A stretch of 64,000 bases of DNA from Paracoccus amoyensis (GCF_014490725.1 NZ_JACOQL010000002.1:124001-188000); one strand, 5' to 3'; numbered from the stretch's first letter, positions 18,195 through 27,932 are shown. Program-made: numbers and translations. Notes: generated from the letters alone by a model not told the origin.

Positions 18195-18221
18195 TAAACA
18201 ATTAGTAAGGCTTTGCGATTA
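18195..18221 (+). promoter_or_regulatory. Candidate sigma-28-like promoter for fliK-flgD
   Basis: TAAA (18195-18198), 15 bases, then TGCGATTA (18214-18221) match GCCGATAA at five of eight positions with the right spacing. It lies 26 bases before the ATG of the fliK-like gene in the divergent spacer. It is weaker than the flagellin promoter. Confidence 0.45.
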
Positions 18222-18247
18222 TCAGTTTGAAAAACAGAGGTTGTGCC

Positions 18248-19270
18248 ATGGCGAACACTGCGCCGATTTTGCCAGATACTCGATTCGACATCCGCTCGAA
18301 ACTTTCTTCGGAACCCGCAAAGGAAGACGGAGATGGTGAAGATTTTGCTGCGGCCGTCGAGGTTCTGAAAGAACAATCCACCGTGCCTTTGGCTGATGCA
18401 GTCGATGACGCCGGTCCTGAAATCGGGTCGGGACCAGATGATGACGTCCCGGCGGATACGGAAGCCGTGGAAATTTCGGAGGATCGTAGCGCTGACACGC
18501 TGGAAGCAATTATTGAAGGTTGGAGCGGCGTCAGTGGTTCCTTCGCACCGCCAAAGACCAAAGCGGCTGACGCAGCTACGCGATCGGCTTTTTCAGGTCC
18601 TTCGCCAATGATTGCAATGATCGCGCAGGATAACGCCGCCGAATCTACGCCTATCACCGCGCAGATCGATGTCGACGTTCAGAAGCCGCAAACACCGTTT
18701 TCGGATACCGATTTCACCTCTGGTCTCAATCCGGAAACGATGATGCTGAACGCGGACAGGATAATGGATGTCGGCAACCCTATCGAGGCTATCGGCCACG
18801 GCAAAGGCATCGATCAGGCTTCAACCCGAGGGGAGATCTCACCCAGCATGCCCAGGCTTGCAGCGGAAAACCAGCCAACAATTCTTCGACAGGTCGCCGA
18901 CGTGGCGATTACGATCCGCGATGAACAGGTTGAAATTGCGCTTTCGCCAGAAGAGCTTGGACGAATTCGAATGGTTCTTTCGGGACGAGAGCACGCCCCC
19001 CATCTTGTCGTTTGGGCCGAACGACCCGAGGTGTTGGACCAGCTTCGCCGTAACGCGGCGACATTGCTGCAAAACTTTGGCGAAACCGGGTTGCAGGATG
19101 CGACTTTCGAGTTTCGCGAAGGTGGATTTGAAGGGCGCGACGTCCAGCCAGACTGGATGGCGCCCCAAGCACCGGCCGTTGAAGTGGAAATACCAGAACA
19201 TCTTGCCCAACACGCCATCACATCAGGTGGTTGGACCGCCTTGGGCGCACATATCGACATGAGAATGTAG
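18248..19270 (+). CDS. fliK: Flagellar hook-length control protein, FliK-like
   Basis: A 340-residue protein with a long, poorly conserved acidic N-terminal half and a recognisable FliK C-terminal domain (about 210-300): VADVAITIRDEQVEIALSPEELGRIRMVLS and LDQLRRNAATLLQNFGETGL. FliK measures hook length and switches the export gate to filament substrates. The ATG at 18248 has CAGAGG eight bases upstream; a TTG seven codons earlier is open but unlikely. flgD follows by nine bases, as in other clusters where both hook proteins are paired. Confidence 0.85.
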   Translation: MANTAPILPDTRFDIRSKLSSEPAKEDGDGEDFAAAVEVLKEQSTVPLADAVDDAGPEIGSGPDDDVPADTEAVEISEDRSADTLEAIIEGWSGVSGSFAPPKTKAADAATRSAFSGPSPMIAMIAQDNAAESTPITAQIDVDVQKPQTPFSDTDFTSGLNPETMMLNADRIMDVGNPIEAIGHGKGIDQASTRGEISPSMPRLAAENQPTILRQVADVAITIRDEQVEIALSPEELGRIRMVLSGREHAPHLVVWAERPEVLDQLRRNAATLLQNFGETGLQDATFEFREGGFEGRDVQPDWMAPQAPAVEVEIPEHLAQHAITSGGWTALGAHIDMRM

Positions 19271-19279
19271 GAAAACAGC

Positions 19280-19942
19280 ATGATTTCTGCAATTGGAAGC
19301 CCTGCGGCTGCGACCGCAACGACGACATCCACACAGGCAAATGCCAGCGGGGGATCGGACTTCGATACTTTTCTGAAAATGCTGACGGCCCAGCTGAAGA
19401 ATCAGGACCCGCTGAATCCAATGGAAGGCACGGATTTTGCCGTGCAACTGGCAACATTCTCGGGCGTAGAGCAGCAAACGCAGTCCAACAAGCTGCTGGC
19501 GCAGCTTGTTTCCCAATTGGGCGGTGGCGGCGGTCTGGGCCAAACCGCCGACTGGATCGGGAAAGAGGCGCGGACGACAGAACCCGTCTGGTTCGGTGAC
19601 GCGGCGCTGACGCTTGACGTCAAGCCCGATTCGTCGGCCGACAGCGTGACGCTGCTTGCCCTGAACGCCAATGGCCGAGAGGTGACGCGAGAGGAAATCG
19701 GTCCGGGCAGCGGGCAGATCGAATGGCTGGGCCGTGATGACGATGGACAAAAGCTACCCGATGGGATGTATTCCTTTGTCATCGAAAGCAACCGCAAGGG
19801 TGAATTGATTTCGGAAGACGCAGTGGGCGTCTATGCAAAGGTTGTCGAAACCCAGATGGGTGATCACGGTATTGAGGTGACTTTCGAAAACGGCGGTTCG
19901 GCCTTGGCCAGTGCGATCACGGCATTGCGCGATCCTGCGTAA
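19280..19942 (+). CDS. flgD: Flagellar hook capping protein FlgD
   Basis: A 220-residue hook scaffold protein. The N-terminal secretion and assembly region is clear: FDTFLKMLTAQLKNQDPLNPMEGTDFAVQLATFSGVEQQ. The C-terminal part contains the FlgD tudor/Ig-like domain, with GPGSGQIEWLGRDDDGQKLPDG. It caps the growing hook and is removed after hook completion. It sits right after the fliK-like gene and ends the flagellar islet; rod and hook structural genes themselves are not in this window. Confidence 0.93.
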   Translation: MISAIGSPAAATATTTSTQANASGGSDFDTFLKMLTAQLKNQDPLNPMEGTDFAVQLATFSGVEQQTQSNKLLAQLVSQLGGGGGLGQTADWIGKEARTTEPVWFGDAALTLDVKPDSSADSVTLLALNANGREVTREEIGPGSGQIEWLGRDDDGQKLPDGMYSFVIESNRKGELISEDAVGVYAKVVETQMGDHGIEVTFENGGSALASAITALRDPA

Positions 19943-20053
19943 TATAGCGGTATCATGGGCGGGGCTGGTTGACCTTGATCTGCTTTCCTCCATATCGGAT
20001 AGGAAAATCTTTCAGTAGGCACCGGAATGCCAGCCCTCAACAGGAGCTTTGCC

Positions 20054-20740
20054 ATGACTTTCGACCGCAGGATCAAGATCGCCCCGTCGATCCTTTCCGC
20101 CGATTTCGCAAATTTCGGCCAAGAAATTCAAGCGATTGAAGCCGAAGGTGCCGATTGGGTCCATGTCGATGTTATGGATGGGCATTTCGTGCCCAACCTG
20201 ACTTTTGGCCCGCCAGCGGTAAAGGCGTTTCGCCCGCATGTGAAAACCTTCATGGACGTTCACCTGATGATTGCCCCTGTCGACCCCTATATCGAGGCCT
20301 ATGCCGAAGCAGGCGCTGATATGATCACTGCTCATGTCGAGGCAGGTCCGCATCCGCACCGCACATTGCAGGCGATTCGGGCGACCGGCAAAAAGGCCGG
20401 TATCGCGCTGAACCCCGGCACACCCGTTGAAGCGGTCGATTATCTGCTTGATCTGGCGGATATGGTATTGGTCATGACCGTGAATCCGGGCTTTGGCGGT
20501 CAGAAATTCATTCACAACCAGATCGACAAGATTGCCAGGTTGCGCGGGATGATCGGTGATCGGCCGATCCATATTCAGGTGGACGGCGGCATTGATCCCA
20601 AGACCGCACCGCTGGTCGCCAGAGCTGGTGCCGATGTGCTGGTTGCGGGTTCCGCCGTGTTCAAAGGCGGATCGGTGCTGCAGCCTGATGTCTATGGTGC
20701 CAATATCCGTGCCATTCGCCATGCCGCCGAAGGCGTTTGA
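20054..20740 (+). CDS. rpe: Ribulose-phosphate 3-epimerase
   Basis: A 228-residue TIM-barrel enzyme that interconverts ribulose 5-phosphate and xylulose 5-phosphate in the pentose phosphate (and, where present, Calvin) cycle. Signatures are [14 protein letters not shown], the metal-binding His-Asp in [30 protein letters not shown] and [12 protein letters not shown]. The ATG at 20054 follows AGGAG by eight bases; an upstream ATG at 20027 lacks a site. It precedes the SDR gene by about 50 bases. Confidence 0.97.
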   Translation: MTFDRRIKIAPSILSADFANFGQEIQAIEAEGADWVHVDVMDGHFVPNLTFGPPAVKAFRPHVKTFMDVHLMIAPVDPYIEAYAEAGADMITAHVEAGPHPHRTLQAIRATGKKAGIALNPGTPVEAVDYLLDLADMVLVMTVNPGFGGQKFIHNQIDKIARLRGMIGDRPIHIQVDGGIDPKTAPLVARAGADVLVAGSAVFKGGSVLQPDVYGANIRAIRHAAEGV

Positions 20741-20791
20741 CATCGACGCCGCCTGACTGTTCCATCGCGCCAAACCGAATAGGAGAAGCCG

Positions 20792-21571
20792 ATGGATCTG
20801 GGTATCAAAGGAAAACGAGGGCTGGTTTGTGCAGCCTCAAAAGGACTGGGTCGAGGCTGCGCCGAAGCCTTGGCAGAGGCGGGCGTCAATCTGGTGATCA
20901 ACAGCCGGACCGAGGCCGAGATCACGCAGAGCGCCCGCGAAATCGCCGAAAAATACGGTGTCGATGTCATCTCCGTCGCTGCCGACATCACCACGGATGA
21001 GGGTCGAGCGAAGGTTCTGGCCGCAGTGGGCGAGGCTGACATTCTGGTGACCAATGCGGGCGGCCCGCCCCCCGGCAACTGGACAGATTGGAATCGTGAC
21101 GACTTCATCAAGGCGATAGATGCAAACATGCTGTCGGCGATTGCGCTGATGCAGGCGCTGGTGCCCGGCATGATGCAGCGTGGCTGGGGACGCGTGGTCA
21201 ATATCACGTCACAATCTGTCCGCTCTCCTATTCCGGTGCTGGGCCTTTCCAATACGGCGCGGGCCGGGTTGACCGGTTTTGTCGCAGGCATGTCGCGTCA
21301 GGTGGCAGGTCAGGGCGTTTGCGTGAATAACCTGTTGCCGGGGATTCATGCGACGGATCGGGCCATCAGCCTTGATAGCGGTGTGGCCAATCAACAAGGC
21401 ATCAGCATGGACGAGGCCCGCAAACAACGAGAGGCCGGCATCCCCGCCCATACCTACGGCACGGCCGAAGATTTCGGCGCGACCTGCGCCTTTTTGTGCA
21501 GCCAGCAAGCGCGCTTCATTGTTGGGCAGAATGTGTTGCTGGATGGCGGGGCGTTCAACGCAACGATGTAA
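20792..21571 (+). CDS. Short-chain dehydrogenase/reductase-like protein with a degenerate active site
   Basis: A 259-residue Rossmann-fold protein. The cofactor loop reads CAASKGLGRGCA instead of TGxxxGxG, and NAG in LVTNAGGPPPG is kept. The catalytic Ser is present (NITSQSV), but the Tyr-x-x-x-Lys pair is replaced by Ser and Arg in LGLSNTARAGLTG. This matches a known SDR subgroup (BKR-like proteins described as lacking perfect cofactor and catalytic motifs). It may therefore not be a normal ketoacyl reductase. AGGAGAAG lies just before the ATG. It is downstream of rpe and convergent with the sulfotransferase-like gene. Confidence 0.85.
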   Translation: MDLGIKGKRGLVCAASKGLGRGCAEALAEAGVNLVINSRTEAEITQSAREIAEKYGVDVISVAADITTDEGRAKVLAAVGEADILVTNAGGPPPGNWTDWNRDDFIKAIDANMLSAIALMQALVPGMMQRGWGRVVNITSQSVRSPIPVLGLSNTARAGLTGFVAGMSRQVAGQGVCVNNLLPGIHATDRAISLDSGVANQQGISMDEARKQREAGIPAHTYGTAEDFGATCAFLCSQQARFIVGQNVLLDGGAFNATM

Positions 21572-21601
21572 ATTTCACGCGCGGGGGATGGAATGGCTGC
21601 G

Positions 21602-23095
21602 TTATTCCTGCCCCGTTGCGACGCGGTAATCGTGCAGCACCTGTGCCAATTGACGGCAGCGGACCCGCGGGTCCGCCAGCCCTTTGCACAAGGTGCGCGC
21701 ATTGCTGGATATCCGCTGACATTCCGCCGGATGTGCACGCGCCCATGCAAGTTGCGCATCCAGATCAGCCGCATCGGACTGAAGCGGTATAAAATGCCGC
21801 CATGACTGGAAAACGGGCGAAACCGCATCCTCGCAACCATCCTCTGCCCTCAGCACCAACGAGCGACTGTTCAGCAAGGACAGGAAATTCGCATCACGTC
21901 CCTGACTGACGACATAACGGTGGGACAGGATGAAGTCGTCCTTGCGGCGATCAGCCGGTAACTTCGCCGGATCGACCGCAAGGTCCAACTTGTCCGCCCA
22001 TGGGGTCTCATCCCGATCGGGATCGCCCAGATAGCCATTATTGCCCAGCCGATGGGTCCACGCCGCCGGCCACAGAAAGACATTCCGTGCATCAGCGCGC
22101 CGGATCGGCGCAATGGTGGGACGATCATGATCCGGCAAGGTGGATGACATATCCAGGTGATAGGTTCCGTGTCGCACGACCTGCGCAATATCATTCACCG
22201 CACTGGCAAGCGGCAGCAGATCACGCCGGACCGGATCCAGATGATACCAACCATCGCGATCCTGCCGAAAAGGCAGCTGCCTGCCGTTGCGATCGATTAC
22301 CTGCCCAGCCGTCACGTCGAAGACGGCAAAAAGATCAGACCGGGGCGAAACACCACCTGCCCCCAGCTGGATCAGCGCAGGCGCAGCAGCCAAGGCAAGC
22401 CGGTCTGCCAGCGCGTCGCGATCCTCGGCAGGCATGTCGCGTTCGGGCGGTTTGGCATTCAGCATCCGATCCAGCTTGATCAGATAGTTTCGCCGCACCT
22501 GCGCCCGGTTTCTACCTGATCGCGGCGGGCAGTTGGGCAAGTCAAACCAGGGCGCAAGGGCGTCGCGATAATCGCCGGGGTCGGCGTGATCTATGTCGAT
22601 CTCGACGAATTCGGCCCGGCCCGCGAAATAGCTTCGGCAGGCGGCGATATGATCGTTCCAGGCATCCGCCCAAATATCTGCCAGATCAATCAACCCGACA
22701 CCCAATATCTGCGCATAAGCGCGGGCATAGGTGCCATCGCGATGCATATATCGGCTGATGACCCAATCTTCGACATCGCGGGTGTTCAGCAAAAAGACCG
22801 AGCCGGGATAGCTTTTATCAAGGAATTCAAATTCTTTGAACGCCTCGACCACTGGCATGTTCAGATAGCGAACCGATTCCATGTCGGTAAAGGCGGTAAT
22901 GCTGTCTGCCCATGGCTTCAGCGGCTGACGTCCGACCAGTTTGGAATAGGCAATATCCTCGGCCAGACGCCCTTCGAGCCAGTGAAGGGTCGGGATTCCG
23001 TTCATCTGAAACAGCTTGGCGATGAAGGTTGTGCCGCATTTGTTGAAGCCGATCTGGAAGAATTTCCTTTGCAATTCCGACCTCGGTTGCGACAA
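21602..23095 (-). CDS. Putative sulfotransferase fused to a CAP10/GT90-like glycosyltransferase domain
   Basis: A 497-residue protein with two parts. Residues 1 to about 210 look like a sulfotransferase: FFQIGFNKCGTTFIAKLF carries a PAPS 5'-phosphosulfate loop of the G-x-x-K-x-G-T-T type at residues 16-23, and VFLLNTRDVEDWVISRY resembles the 3'-phosphate-binding strand with an Arg and Ser. Residues from about 300 onward resemble CAP10 (GT90) glycosyltransferases: WADKLDLAVD, LSHRYVVSQGRDANFLSLLNSR, SLVLRAEDG, FQSWRHFIPLQSDAADL and LAWARAHPAECQRISSNAR. The usual Trp-Arg-Gly motif of GT90 is not evident. No signal peptide or membrane segment is visible. It could modify a surface glycan, but no polysaccharide cluster adjoins it. 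The sulfotransferase part is firmer than the GT90 part. Confidence 0.65.
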   Translation of the reverse strand: MSQPRSELQRKFFQIGFNKCGTTFIAKLFQMNGIPTLHWLEGRLAEDIAYSKLVGRQPLKPWADSITAFTDMESVRYLNMPVVEAFKEFEFLDKSYPGSVFLLNTRDVEDWVISRYMHRDGTYARAYAQILGVGLIDLADIWADAWNDHIAACRSYFAGRAEFVEIDIDHADPGDYRDALAPWFDLPNCPPRSGRNRAQVRRNYLIKLDRMLNAKPPERDMPAEDRDALADRLALAAAPALIQLGAGGVSPRSDLFAVFDVTAGQVIDRNGRQLPFRQDRDGWYHLDPVRRDLLPLASAVNDIAQVVRHGTYHLDMSSTLPDHDRPTIAPIRRADARNVFLWPAAWTHRLGNNGYLGDPDRDETPWADKLDLAVDPAKLPADRRKDDFILSHRYVVSQGRDANFLSLLNSRSLVLRAEDGCEDAVSPVFQSWRHFIPLQSDAADLDAQLAWARAHPAECQRISSNARTLCKGLADPRVRCRQLAQVLHDYRVATGQE

Positions 23096-23197
23096 TTTCT
23101 TTCACCTCTCGGATATCAACCTGTTCCTGTCAATCGTCCTGACTGCCCGATCCGCGATCCGGAATCGCCGCTTTCACGCCCATTCGCGACAAACCAC

Positions 23198-23226
23198 TTG
23201 ATTTGCGCCATGGCTGCGGCTAGCAG
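23198..23226 (+). promoter_or_regulatory. Candidate promoter of the gcv operon leader
   Basis: TTGATT (23198-23203), 17 bases, then TAGCAG (23221-23226). A start near 23233 would place the glycine riboswitch at the very 5' end of the transcript. The -10 match is weak. Confidence 0.42.
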
Positions 23227-23237
23227 TCGCGCCAAGG

Positions 23238-23410
23238 ATTTCGGGAGAAGCTGGCCAGCGCCGGTGCCGAAGGAGCAGCCGCCCCGGCGAACTCTCAGGC
23301 AAAAGGACCGTCTTCCAACAAAACTCTGGAGAGTGGCCGCAAGGCCCGCCGAAGGGATAACGATCTCAGGCGCCAAGGTCACGGATAGCGTGGCGGGCAA
23401 GGACAGAGGG
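23238..23410 (+). ncRNA. Tandem glycine riboswitch
   Basis: Two aptamers in a row upstream of gcvT. The first has GGGAGAAG at 23243, GCCGAAGGAGCAG and ACTCTCAGGCAAAAGGAC; the second begins CTCTGGAGAGTGG at about 23324, has CGCCGAAGGGATAACGATCTCAGG and closes with AGGACAGAG at about 23400-23408, with a longer variable arm than the first. The CTCTG and CAGAG ends of the second unit can pair as P1. This family activates glycine cleavage genes when glycine is high. A terminator-like hairpin follows immediately. Confidence 0.95.
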
Positions 23411-23421
23411 GGCATCGTCGC

Positions 23422-23442
23422 GCGGGAAGGAATCCCGCTTTT
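23422..23442 (+). terminator. Expression-platform terminator hairpin before gcvT
   Basis: GCGGGA (23422-23427) pairs perfectly with TCCCGC (23433-23438) around a five-base loop and is followed by TTTT. It sits between the glycine riboswitch and the gcvT ribosome site, where glycine binding could prevent its formation. Confidence 0.72.
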
Positions 23443-23480
23443 CGATGCCGGCTGTCCGGCAGGATTTCAAAGGAGGCCCC

Positions 23481-24605
23481 ATGGCCGAGGAACTGCGTCG
23501 GACCGGACTTTACGATCTGCATATCGAGCAAGGTGCGCGGATGGTGCCCTTCGCTGGTTGGGAAATGCCGGTGCAATATCCGATGGGCGTCATGGCAGAA
23601 CATCTGCATACCCGTGAAAAAGCCGGGTTATTTGATGTTGGTCATATGGGCCAGGTGCTGGTCATCCCCAAGGATGGCAATCTTGAGACCGCGGCGCTGG
23701 CGCTGGAAACGCTGATCCCGGCTGCGGTTCTGGGCCTGCCCGAAGGGCGCCAGCGTTACGGCCTGTTCACCAATGCATCAGGCGGCATTCTGGATGATCT
23801 GATGTTTGCAAATCGCGGCGATCATTACCTGCTGGTCGTCAATGCCGGGTGTGCCGAACAAGACATTGCCCATTTGCAGACGCTTGTTGATGTCGATGTG
23901 GTCCCGGTCACGGATCGTGGTCTGTTGGCCCTTCAGGGCCCAAAGGCCGAGGGTGCGCTGGCAGCATTGCTGCCTGCGGTGCGTCAGATGAAGTTCATGG
24001 ACAGCCAGATTCACGATTGGAACGGGGCCGAACTGTGGATTTCACGCTCAGGTTACACAGGAGAGGACGGGTTCGAGATTTCTGTGCCTAACACCGTCTT
24101 GCGTGAATTTACTGAAGCGCTGCTGAGGAATCCCGACGTCGCGCCGATCGGCCTTGGCGCACGCGACAGTCTGCGACTGGAAGCGGGCATGCCGCTTTAT
24201 GGCCACGATATGAATACCGACGTCACCCCTGCTCAGGCCGCGCTTGGATGGTCCATTCCCAAGCTTCGCCGTGTCGGCGGCGCACGCGCCGGTGGTTTCC
24301 CGGGTGCGGAAATCGTTCTGGCCGAATTGGCGAACGGCCCAACGGTAACGCGCCGCGGCCTGCGGCCCGAGGGTCGCGCGCCAATCCGTGAAGGCGTCGA
24401 AATCTTTGCTGACGAAGACGGCGGTCAGGCCTTGGGCAAGGTTTGCTCGGGCACGTTCGGCCCGTCGGCCGGTGGTCCGGTTGCGATGGCCTTGTTGGAC
24501 GCCTCGCTGCCGGATGGCACCCGCCTCTGGGCGGAGCTACGCGGAAAGCGCCTTCCCGTTATCCTGACCGAACTGCCCTTTATCACGCCATCCTACAAAC
24601 GCTGA
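23481..24605 (+). CDS. gcvT: Glycine cleavage system aminomethyltransferase (T protein)
   Basis: A 374-residue T protein that moves the methylene carbon from the lipoyl arm of GcvH to tetrahydrofolate and releases ammonia. Typical segments are [31 protein letters not shown], the folate-binding [14 protein letters not shown] and [20 protein letters not shown]. The ATG at 23481 follows AAAGGAGG by four bases, so the upstream in-frame ATG at 23445, which would lie just after the terminator, is not the start. First gene of gcvT-H-P under riboswitch control. Confidence 0.96.
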   Translation: MAEELRRTGLYDLHIEQGARMVPFAGWEMPVQYPMGVMAEHLHTREKAGLFDVGHMGQVLVIPKDGNLETAALALETLIPAAVLGLPEGRQRYGLFTNASGGILDDLMFANRGDHYLLVVNAGCAEQDIAHLQTLVDVDVVPVTDRGLLALQGPKAEGALAALLPAVRQMKFMDSQIHDWNGAELWISRSGYTGEDGFEISVPNTVLREFTEALLRNPDVAPIGLGARDSLRLEAGMPLYGHDMNTDVTPAQAALGWSIPKLRRVGGARAGGFPGAEIVLAELANGPTVTRRGLRPEGRAPIREGVEIFADEDGGQALGKVCSGTFGPSAGGPVAMALLDASLPDGTRLWAELRGKRLPVILTELPFITPSYKR

Positions 24606-24617
24606 GGAGCCCGACCC

Positions 24618-24977
24618 ATGCTGAAATTTACCGAAGATCACGAATGGCTGCGCGCCGAAGGTGAGGACGTTGTTGTCGGCATCACCGCCCATGCAAGCGA
24701 ACAACTGGGCGATGTGGTGTTCATCGAACTGCCCGAAGAAGGCCGGGAGGTCGCGGCTGGTGAGGAAATCGTCGTGATCGAATCGGTCAAGGCCGCATCC
24801 GATATCGTGGCCCCGGTCGCAGGCGTCATCACCGCAGTGAACAGCGATCTGGCCGATAATCCGGGTAACGTGAACGCCGATCCGATGGCGGCATGGTTCT
24901 TCAAGATCAAGCCTGCTGATGCGGCGGCGCTTGAGGGATTCATGGATGAAGCCGCCTACCAGGCGCTGATCGGCTGA
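24618..24977 (+). CDS. gcvH: Glycine cleavage system H protein
   Basis: A 119-residue lipoyl carrier. FTEDHEWLRAEGEDVVVGITAHA is the usual N-terminus and the lipoylated Lys is in VVIESVKAASD near residue 60. It shuttles the aminomethyl group between GcvP, GcvT and Lpd. The gene follows gcvT by 12 bases with GAGGAG before the ATG. Confidence 0.97.
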   Translation: MLKFTEDHEWLRAEGEDVVVGITAHASEQLGDVVFIELPEEGREVAAGEEIVVIESVKAASDIVAPVAGVITAVNSDLADNPGNVNADPMAAWFFKIKPADAAALEGFMDEAAYQALIG

Positions 24978-24985
24978 TGAAACTG

Positions 24986-25035
24986 CCGGGGGCTGTCTGC
25001 CCCCGGACCCCCGAGGATATTTTCGCACAGAAGAT
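24986..25035. repeat. GC-rich hairpin and adjoining AT-rich tail in the gcvH-gcvP spacer
   Basis: CCGGGGGC (24986-24993) pairs perfectly with GCCCCCGG (24999-25006) around TGTCT, followed by ACCCCCGAGGATATTTTCGCACAGAAGAT (split here only by position, 25007-25035). I recall this hairpin plus GAGGATATTTT tail as a frequent intergenic element in Rhodobacteraceae genomes; only one copy is in the window. It may stabilise the upstream message or dampen read-through into gcvP. Confidence 0.6.
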
Positions 25036-25083
25036 AAGACCTATATTCGGGTCTTGTCCTGACCGAGCATATGGATGGTGCCG

Positions 25084-27924
25084 ATGACCCGCTGGAACCC
25101 GACCGACTATAACCCTGATGATTTCGCGAATCGCCGTCATATCGGGCCATCGCCCGCCGAGATGGCAGAGATGCTGCAGGCCGTTGGCGCCGACAGTCTG
25201 GAGGCGTTGATCGAACAGACTGTTCCGCAGGCGATCCGGCAGGATAAGCCGCTGGACTGGCCCGCCCTATCCGAAGCAGCGCTGCTGGCCCGGATGGAAG
25301 AGGTCGCCAAGAAGAACCGGGTAATGACCAGCCTGATCGGTCAGGGCTATTATGGCACCGTTACGCCACCGGCTATTCAGCGCAATATCCTTGAAAACCC
25401 GGCCTGGTACACGGCCTATACGCCCTATCAGCCCGAGATTGCCCAAGGCCGGCTGGAAGCTTTGCTGAATTATCAGACCATGGTGGCCGATTTGACCGGG
25501 CTGCCGGTCGCCAACGCAAGCCTGCTGGATGAGGCGACGGCGGCGGCCGAGGCAATGGCGATGGCCAAACGGCAGGCAAAATCGAAGGCAGAAGCGTTCT
25601 TTGTTGCCCATGACCTGCATCCGCAGACGATTTCGGTGATTGAAACCCGTGCCGCGCCTTTGGGGATCAAGATCATCAAAGGTTCGATTGATGATCTGAA
25701 GGCGGATGAGGTATTTGGGGCGATCTTCCAATATCCCGGCACATACGGCCATATCCGCGATCTGACGCCAGAGATCAGCGCTTTGCATGATGCAAAGGCG
25801 TTGGCCATCGTTGCAACCGACCTGCTGGCCCTGTGCCTGCTGAAAGCTCCGGGCGAGATGGGGGCGGATATCGCAGTTGGTTCAGCACAGCGGTTTGGTG
25901 TGCCGATGGGTTATGGCGGGCCGCATGCCGCCTTTATGTCCTGCCGGGACGATTTGAAGCGGGCCATGCCGGGTCGGATTGTCGGTGTGTCCATCGATGC
26001 CAAGGGGAACAAGGCTTACCGCCTGTCGCTGCAAACGCGCGAGCAGCATATCCGCCGCGAGAAGGCGACGTCCAATGTCTGCACCGCACAGGCTTTGCTG
26101 GCGGTCATGGCCTCGTTCTATGCGGTCTTCCACGGGCCGGTCGGGTTGCGCGCCATCGCGCAGCGCGTGCATTTGCATGCGGTCACGGTGGCAAATGCGC
26201 TGCGTGCTGCGGGGGCGGATGTCGCCCCGGATGCCTTCTTTGACACGATCACCGTCAAGGTCGGTGTCGGTCAGGCGGGCATTCTGGCTGCGGCGGAACA
26301 GCGCGGCATCAACCTGCGCAAGGTTGGGCGCGACCGCGTGGGGATCAGCGTCGATGAGACAACCGATGCGGGTGTTATCGTGCGCCTGCTGGATGCGTTC
26401 GGAATCGACGATACTGCCGCCCAAGCGACTGCCCCTGCCATTCCCGACGCCTTGCTGCGCGACAGCGATTACCTGACCCATCCGGTTTTCCACATGAACC
26501 GGGCGGAATCCGAGATGATGCGTTACATGCGCCGTTTGTCGGACCGCGATCTGGCGCTGGATCGGGCGATGATTCCGCTTGGGTCCTGCACGATGAAGCT
26601 GAACGCCGCGGCCGAGATGATGCCGATTACCTGGCCCGAATTCGGCGCGCTGCACCCCTTTGCCCCGCGCCATCAGGCGGCCGGCTATGCCGAGGCGATT
26701 GCCGATCTGGACGCGAAACTGTGCGAGATCACCGGCTATGACGCGTTCTCGATGCAGCCGAACAGCGGTGCGCAGGGCGAATATGCCGGGCTTTTGACGA
26801 TTCAGGCCTATCATAAGGCGAACGGCGACGATCAGCGCGATATCTGCCTGATCCCGGTTTCTGCGCATGGCACCAACCCGGCATCGGCGCAGATGTGCGG
26901 GATGCAGGTTGTCGTCGTGAAATCCGCACCCAATGGCGACATTGATCTGGAGGATTTTGCCGACAAGGCCAAGGCGGCGGGCGACCGGCTGGCGGCGGTG
27001 ATGATCACCTATCCGTCGACCCATGGTGTTTTTGAAGACACCGTGAGAGAGGTTTGCCGGATCACCCATGATTACGGCGGGCAAGTGTATATCGACGGGG
27101 CGAATATGAACGCTTTGGTCGGGCTGGTGAAACCGGGCGAGATCGGCGGCGATGTCAGCCACCTGAACCTGCACAAGACCTTCTCGATCCCGCATGGCGG
27201 CGGCGGTCCGGGCATGGGGCCGATCGGGGTGAAGGCGCATCTGGCGCCGCATCTGCCCGGCGATCCGCGCGAAGATGAGTCGGGTGCAGTCTCGGCGGCG
27301 CCCTATGGCAGTGCCTCGATCCTGCTGATTTCATGGGCTTATTGCCTGATGATGGGCGGTGCCGGGCTGACGCAGGCAACCCGCGTGGCGATCCTGAATG
27401 CGAATTACATCGCAAGCCGTCTGGCTGGCGCTTATCCGATCCTGTTCATGGGCAATCGCGGCCGGGTGGCGCATGAATGCATCCTGGACACGCGGCCATT
27501 TGCCGAACATGGCGTGACGGTGGACGATATTGCCAAGCGCCTGATCGACAATGGTTTCCATGCGCCCACGATGAGCTGGCCAGTTCCCGGCACGCTGATG
27601 GTGGAACCAACGGAATCTGAAACCAAGGCGGAAATCGACCGCTTCATCACGGCTCTGCTGGCCATTCGCGACGAAATCACCGACGTCGCGGAAGGGCGCA
27701 TCGCCGCCGATCAAAGCCCGCTGCGCCATGCGCCGCATACGGTAGAAGATCTGGTCGCCGATTGGGACCGCGCCTATAGCCGCGAACAGGGTTGCTTCCC
27801 GGCAGGAGCGTTCCGGGTCGACAAATACTGGCCGCCTGTTGGTCGCGTCGACAACGCGTATGGCGACCGGAACCTGATCTGCACCTGCCCGCCGCTTGAG
27901 GCTTATGCAGAGGCTGCGGAATAA
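25084..27924 (+). CDS. gcvP: Glycine dehydrogenase (decarboxylating), P protein
   Basis: A 946-residue single-chain P protein that decarboxylates glycine with pyridoxal phosphate and loads the aminomethyl group on Gcv[19 protein letters not shown] opens the N-terminal half; [16 protein letters not shown] opens the C-terminal half; the PLP lysine is in [23 protein letters not shown] choose ATG 25084 ([11 protein letters not shown]) since related proteins begin near there; ATG 25075, three codons earlier, is equally open, and neither has a strong ribosome site. It completes gcvTHP; the L protein gene is not here. Confidence 0.96.
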   Translation: MTRWNPTDYNPDDFANRRHIGPSPAEMAEMLQAVGADSLEALIEQTVPQAIRQDKPLDWPALSEAALLARMEEVAKKNRVMTSLIGQGYYGTVTPPAIQRNILENPAWYTAYTPYQPEIAQGRLEALLNYQTMVADLTGLPVANASLLDEATAAAEAMAMAKRQAKSKAEAFFVAHDLHPQTISVIETRAAPLGIKIIKGSIDDLKADEVFGAIFQYPGTYGHIRDLTPEISALHDAKALAIVATDLLALCLLKAPGEMGADIAVGSAQRFGVPMGYGGPHAAFMSCRDDLKRAMPGRIVGVSIDAKGNKAYRLSLQTREQHIRREKATSNVCTAQALLAVMASFYAVFHGPVGLRAIAQRVHLHAVTVANALRAAGADVAPDAFFDTITVKVGVGQAGILAAAEQRGINLRKVGRDRVGISVDETTDAGVIVRLLDAFGIDDTAAQATAPAIPDALLRDSDYLTHPVFHMNRAESEMMRYMRRLSDRDLALDRAMIPLGSCTMKLNAAAEMMPITWPEFGALHPFAPRHQAAGYAEAIADLDAKLCEITGYDAFSMQPNSGAQGEYAGLLTIQAYHKANGDDQRDICLIPVSAHGTNPASAQMCGMQVVVVKSAPNGDIDLEDFADKAKAAGDRLAAVMITYPSTHGVFEDTVREVCRITHDYGGQVYIDGANMNALVGLVKPGEIGGDVSHLNLHKTFSIPHGGGGPGMGPIGVKAHLAPHLPGDPREDESGAVSAAPYGSASILLISWAYCLMMGGAGLTQATRVAILNANYIASRLAGAYPILFMGNRGRVAHECILDTRPFAEHGVTVDDIAKRLIDNGFHAPTMSWPVPGTLMVEPTESETKAEIDRFITALLAIRDEITDVAEGRIAADQSPLRHAPHTVEDLVADWDRAYSREQGCFPAGAFRVDKYWPPVGRVDNAYGDRNLICTCPPLEAYAEAAE

Positions 27925-27932
27925 ATCTGGAA

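Noticed and set aside
17906..18376. Longer form of the rod-binding protein starting at 18376
   Set aside because: The extra N-terminus is antisense to the fliK-like gene and has no family similarity; ATG 18148 fits better.
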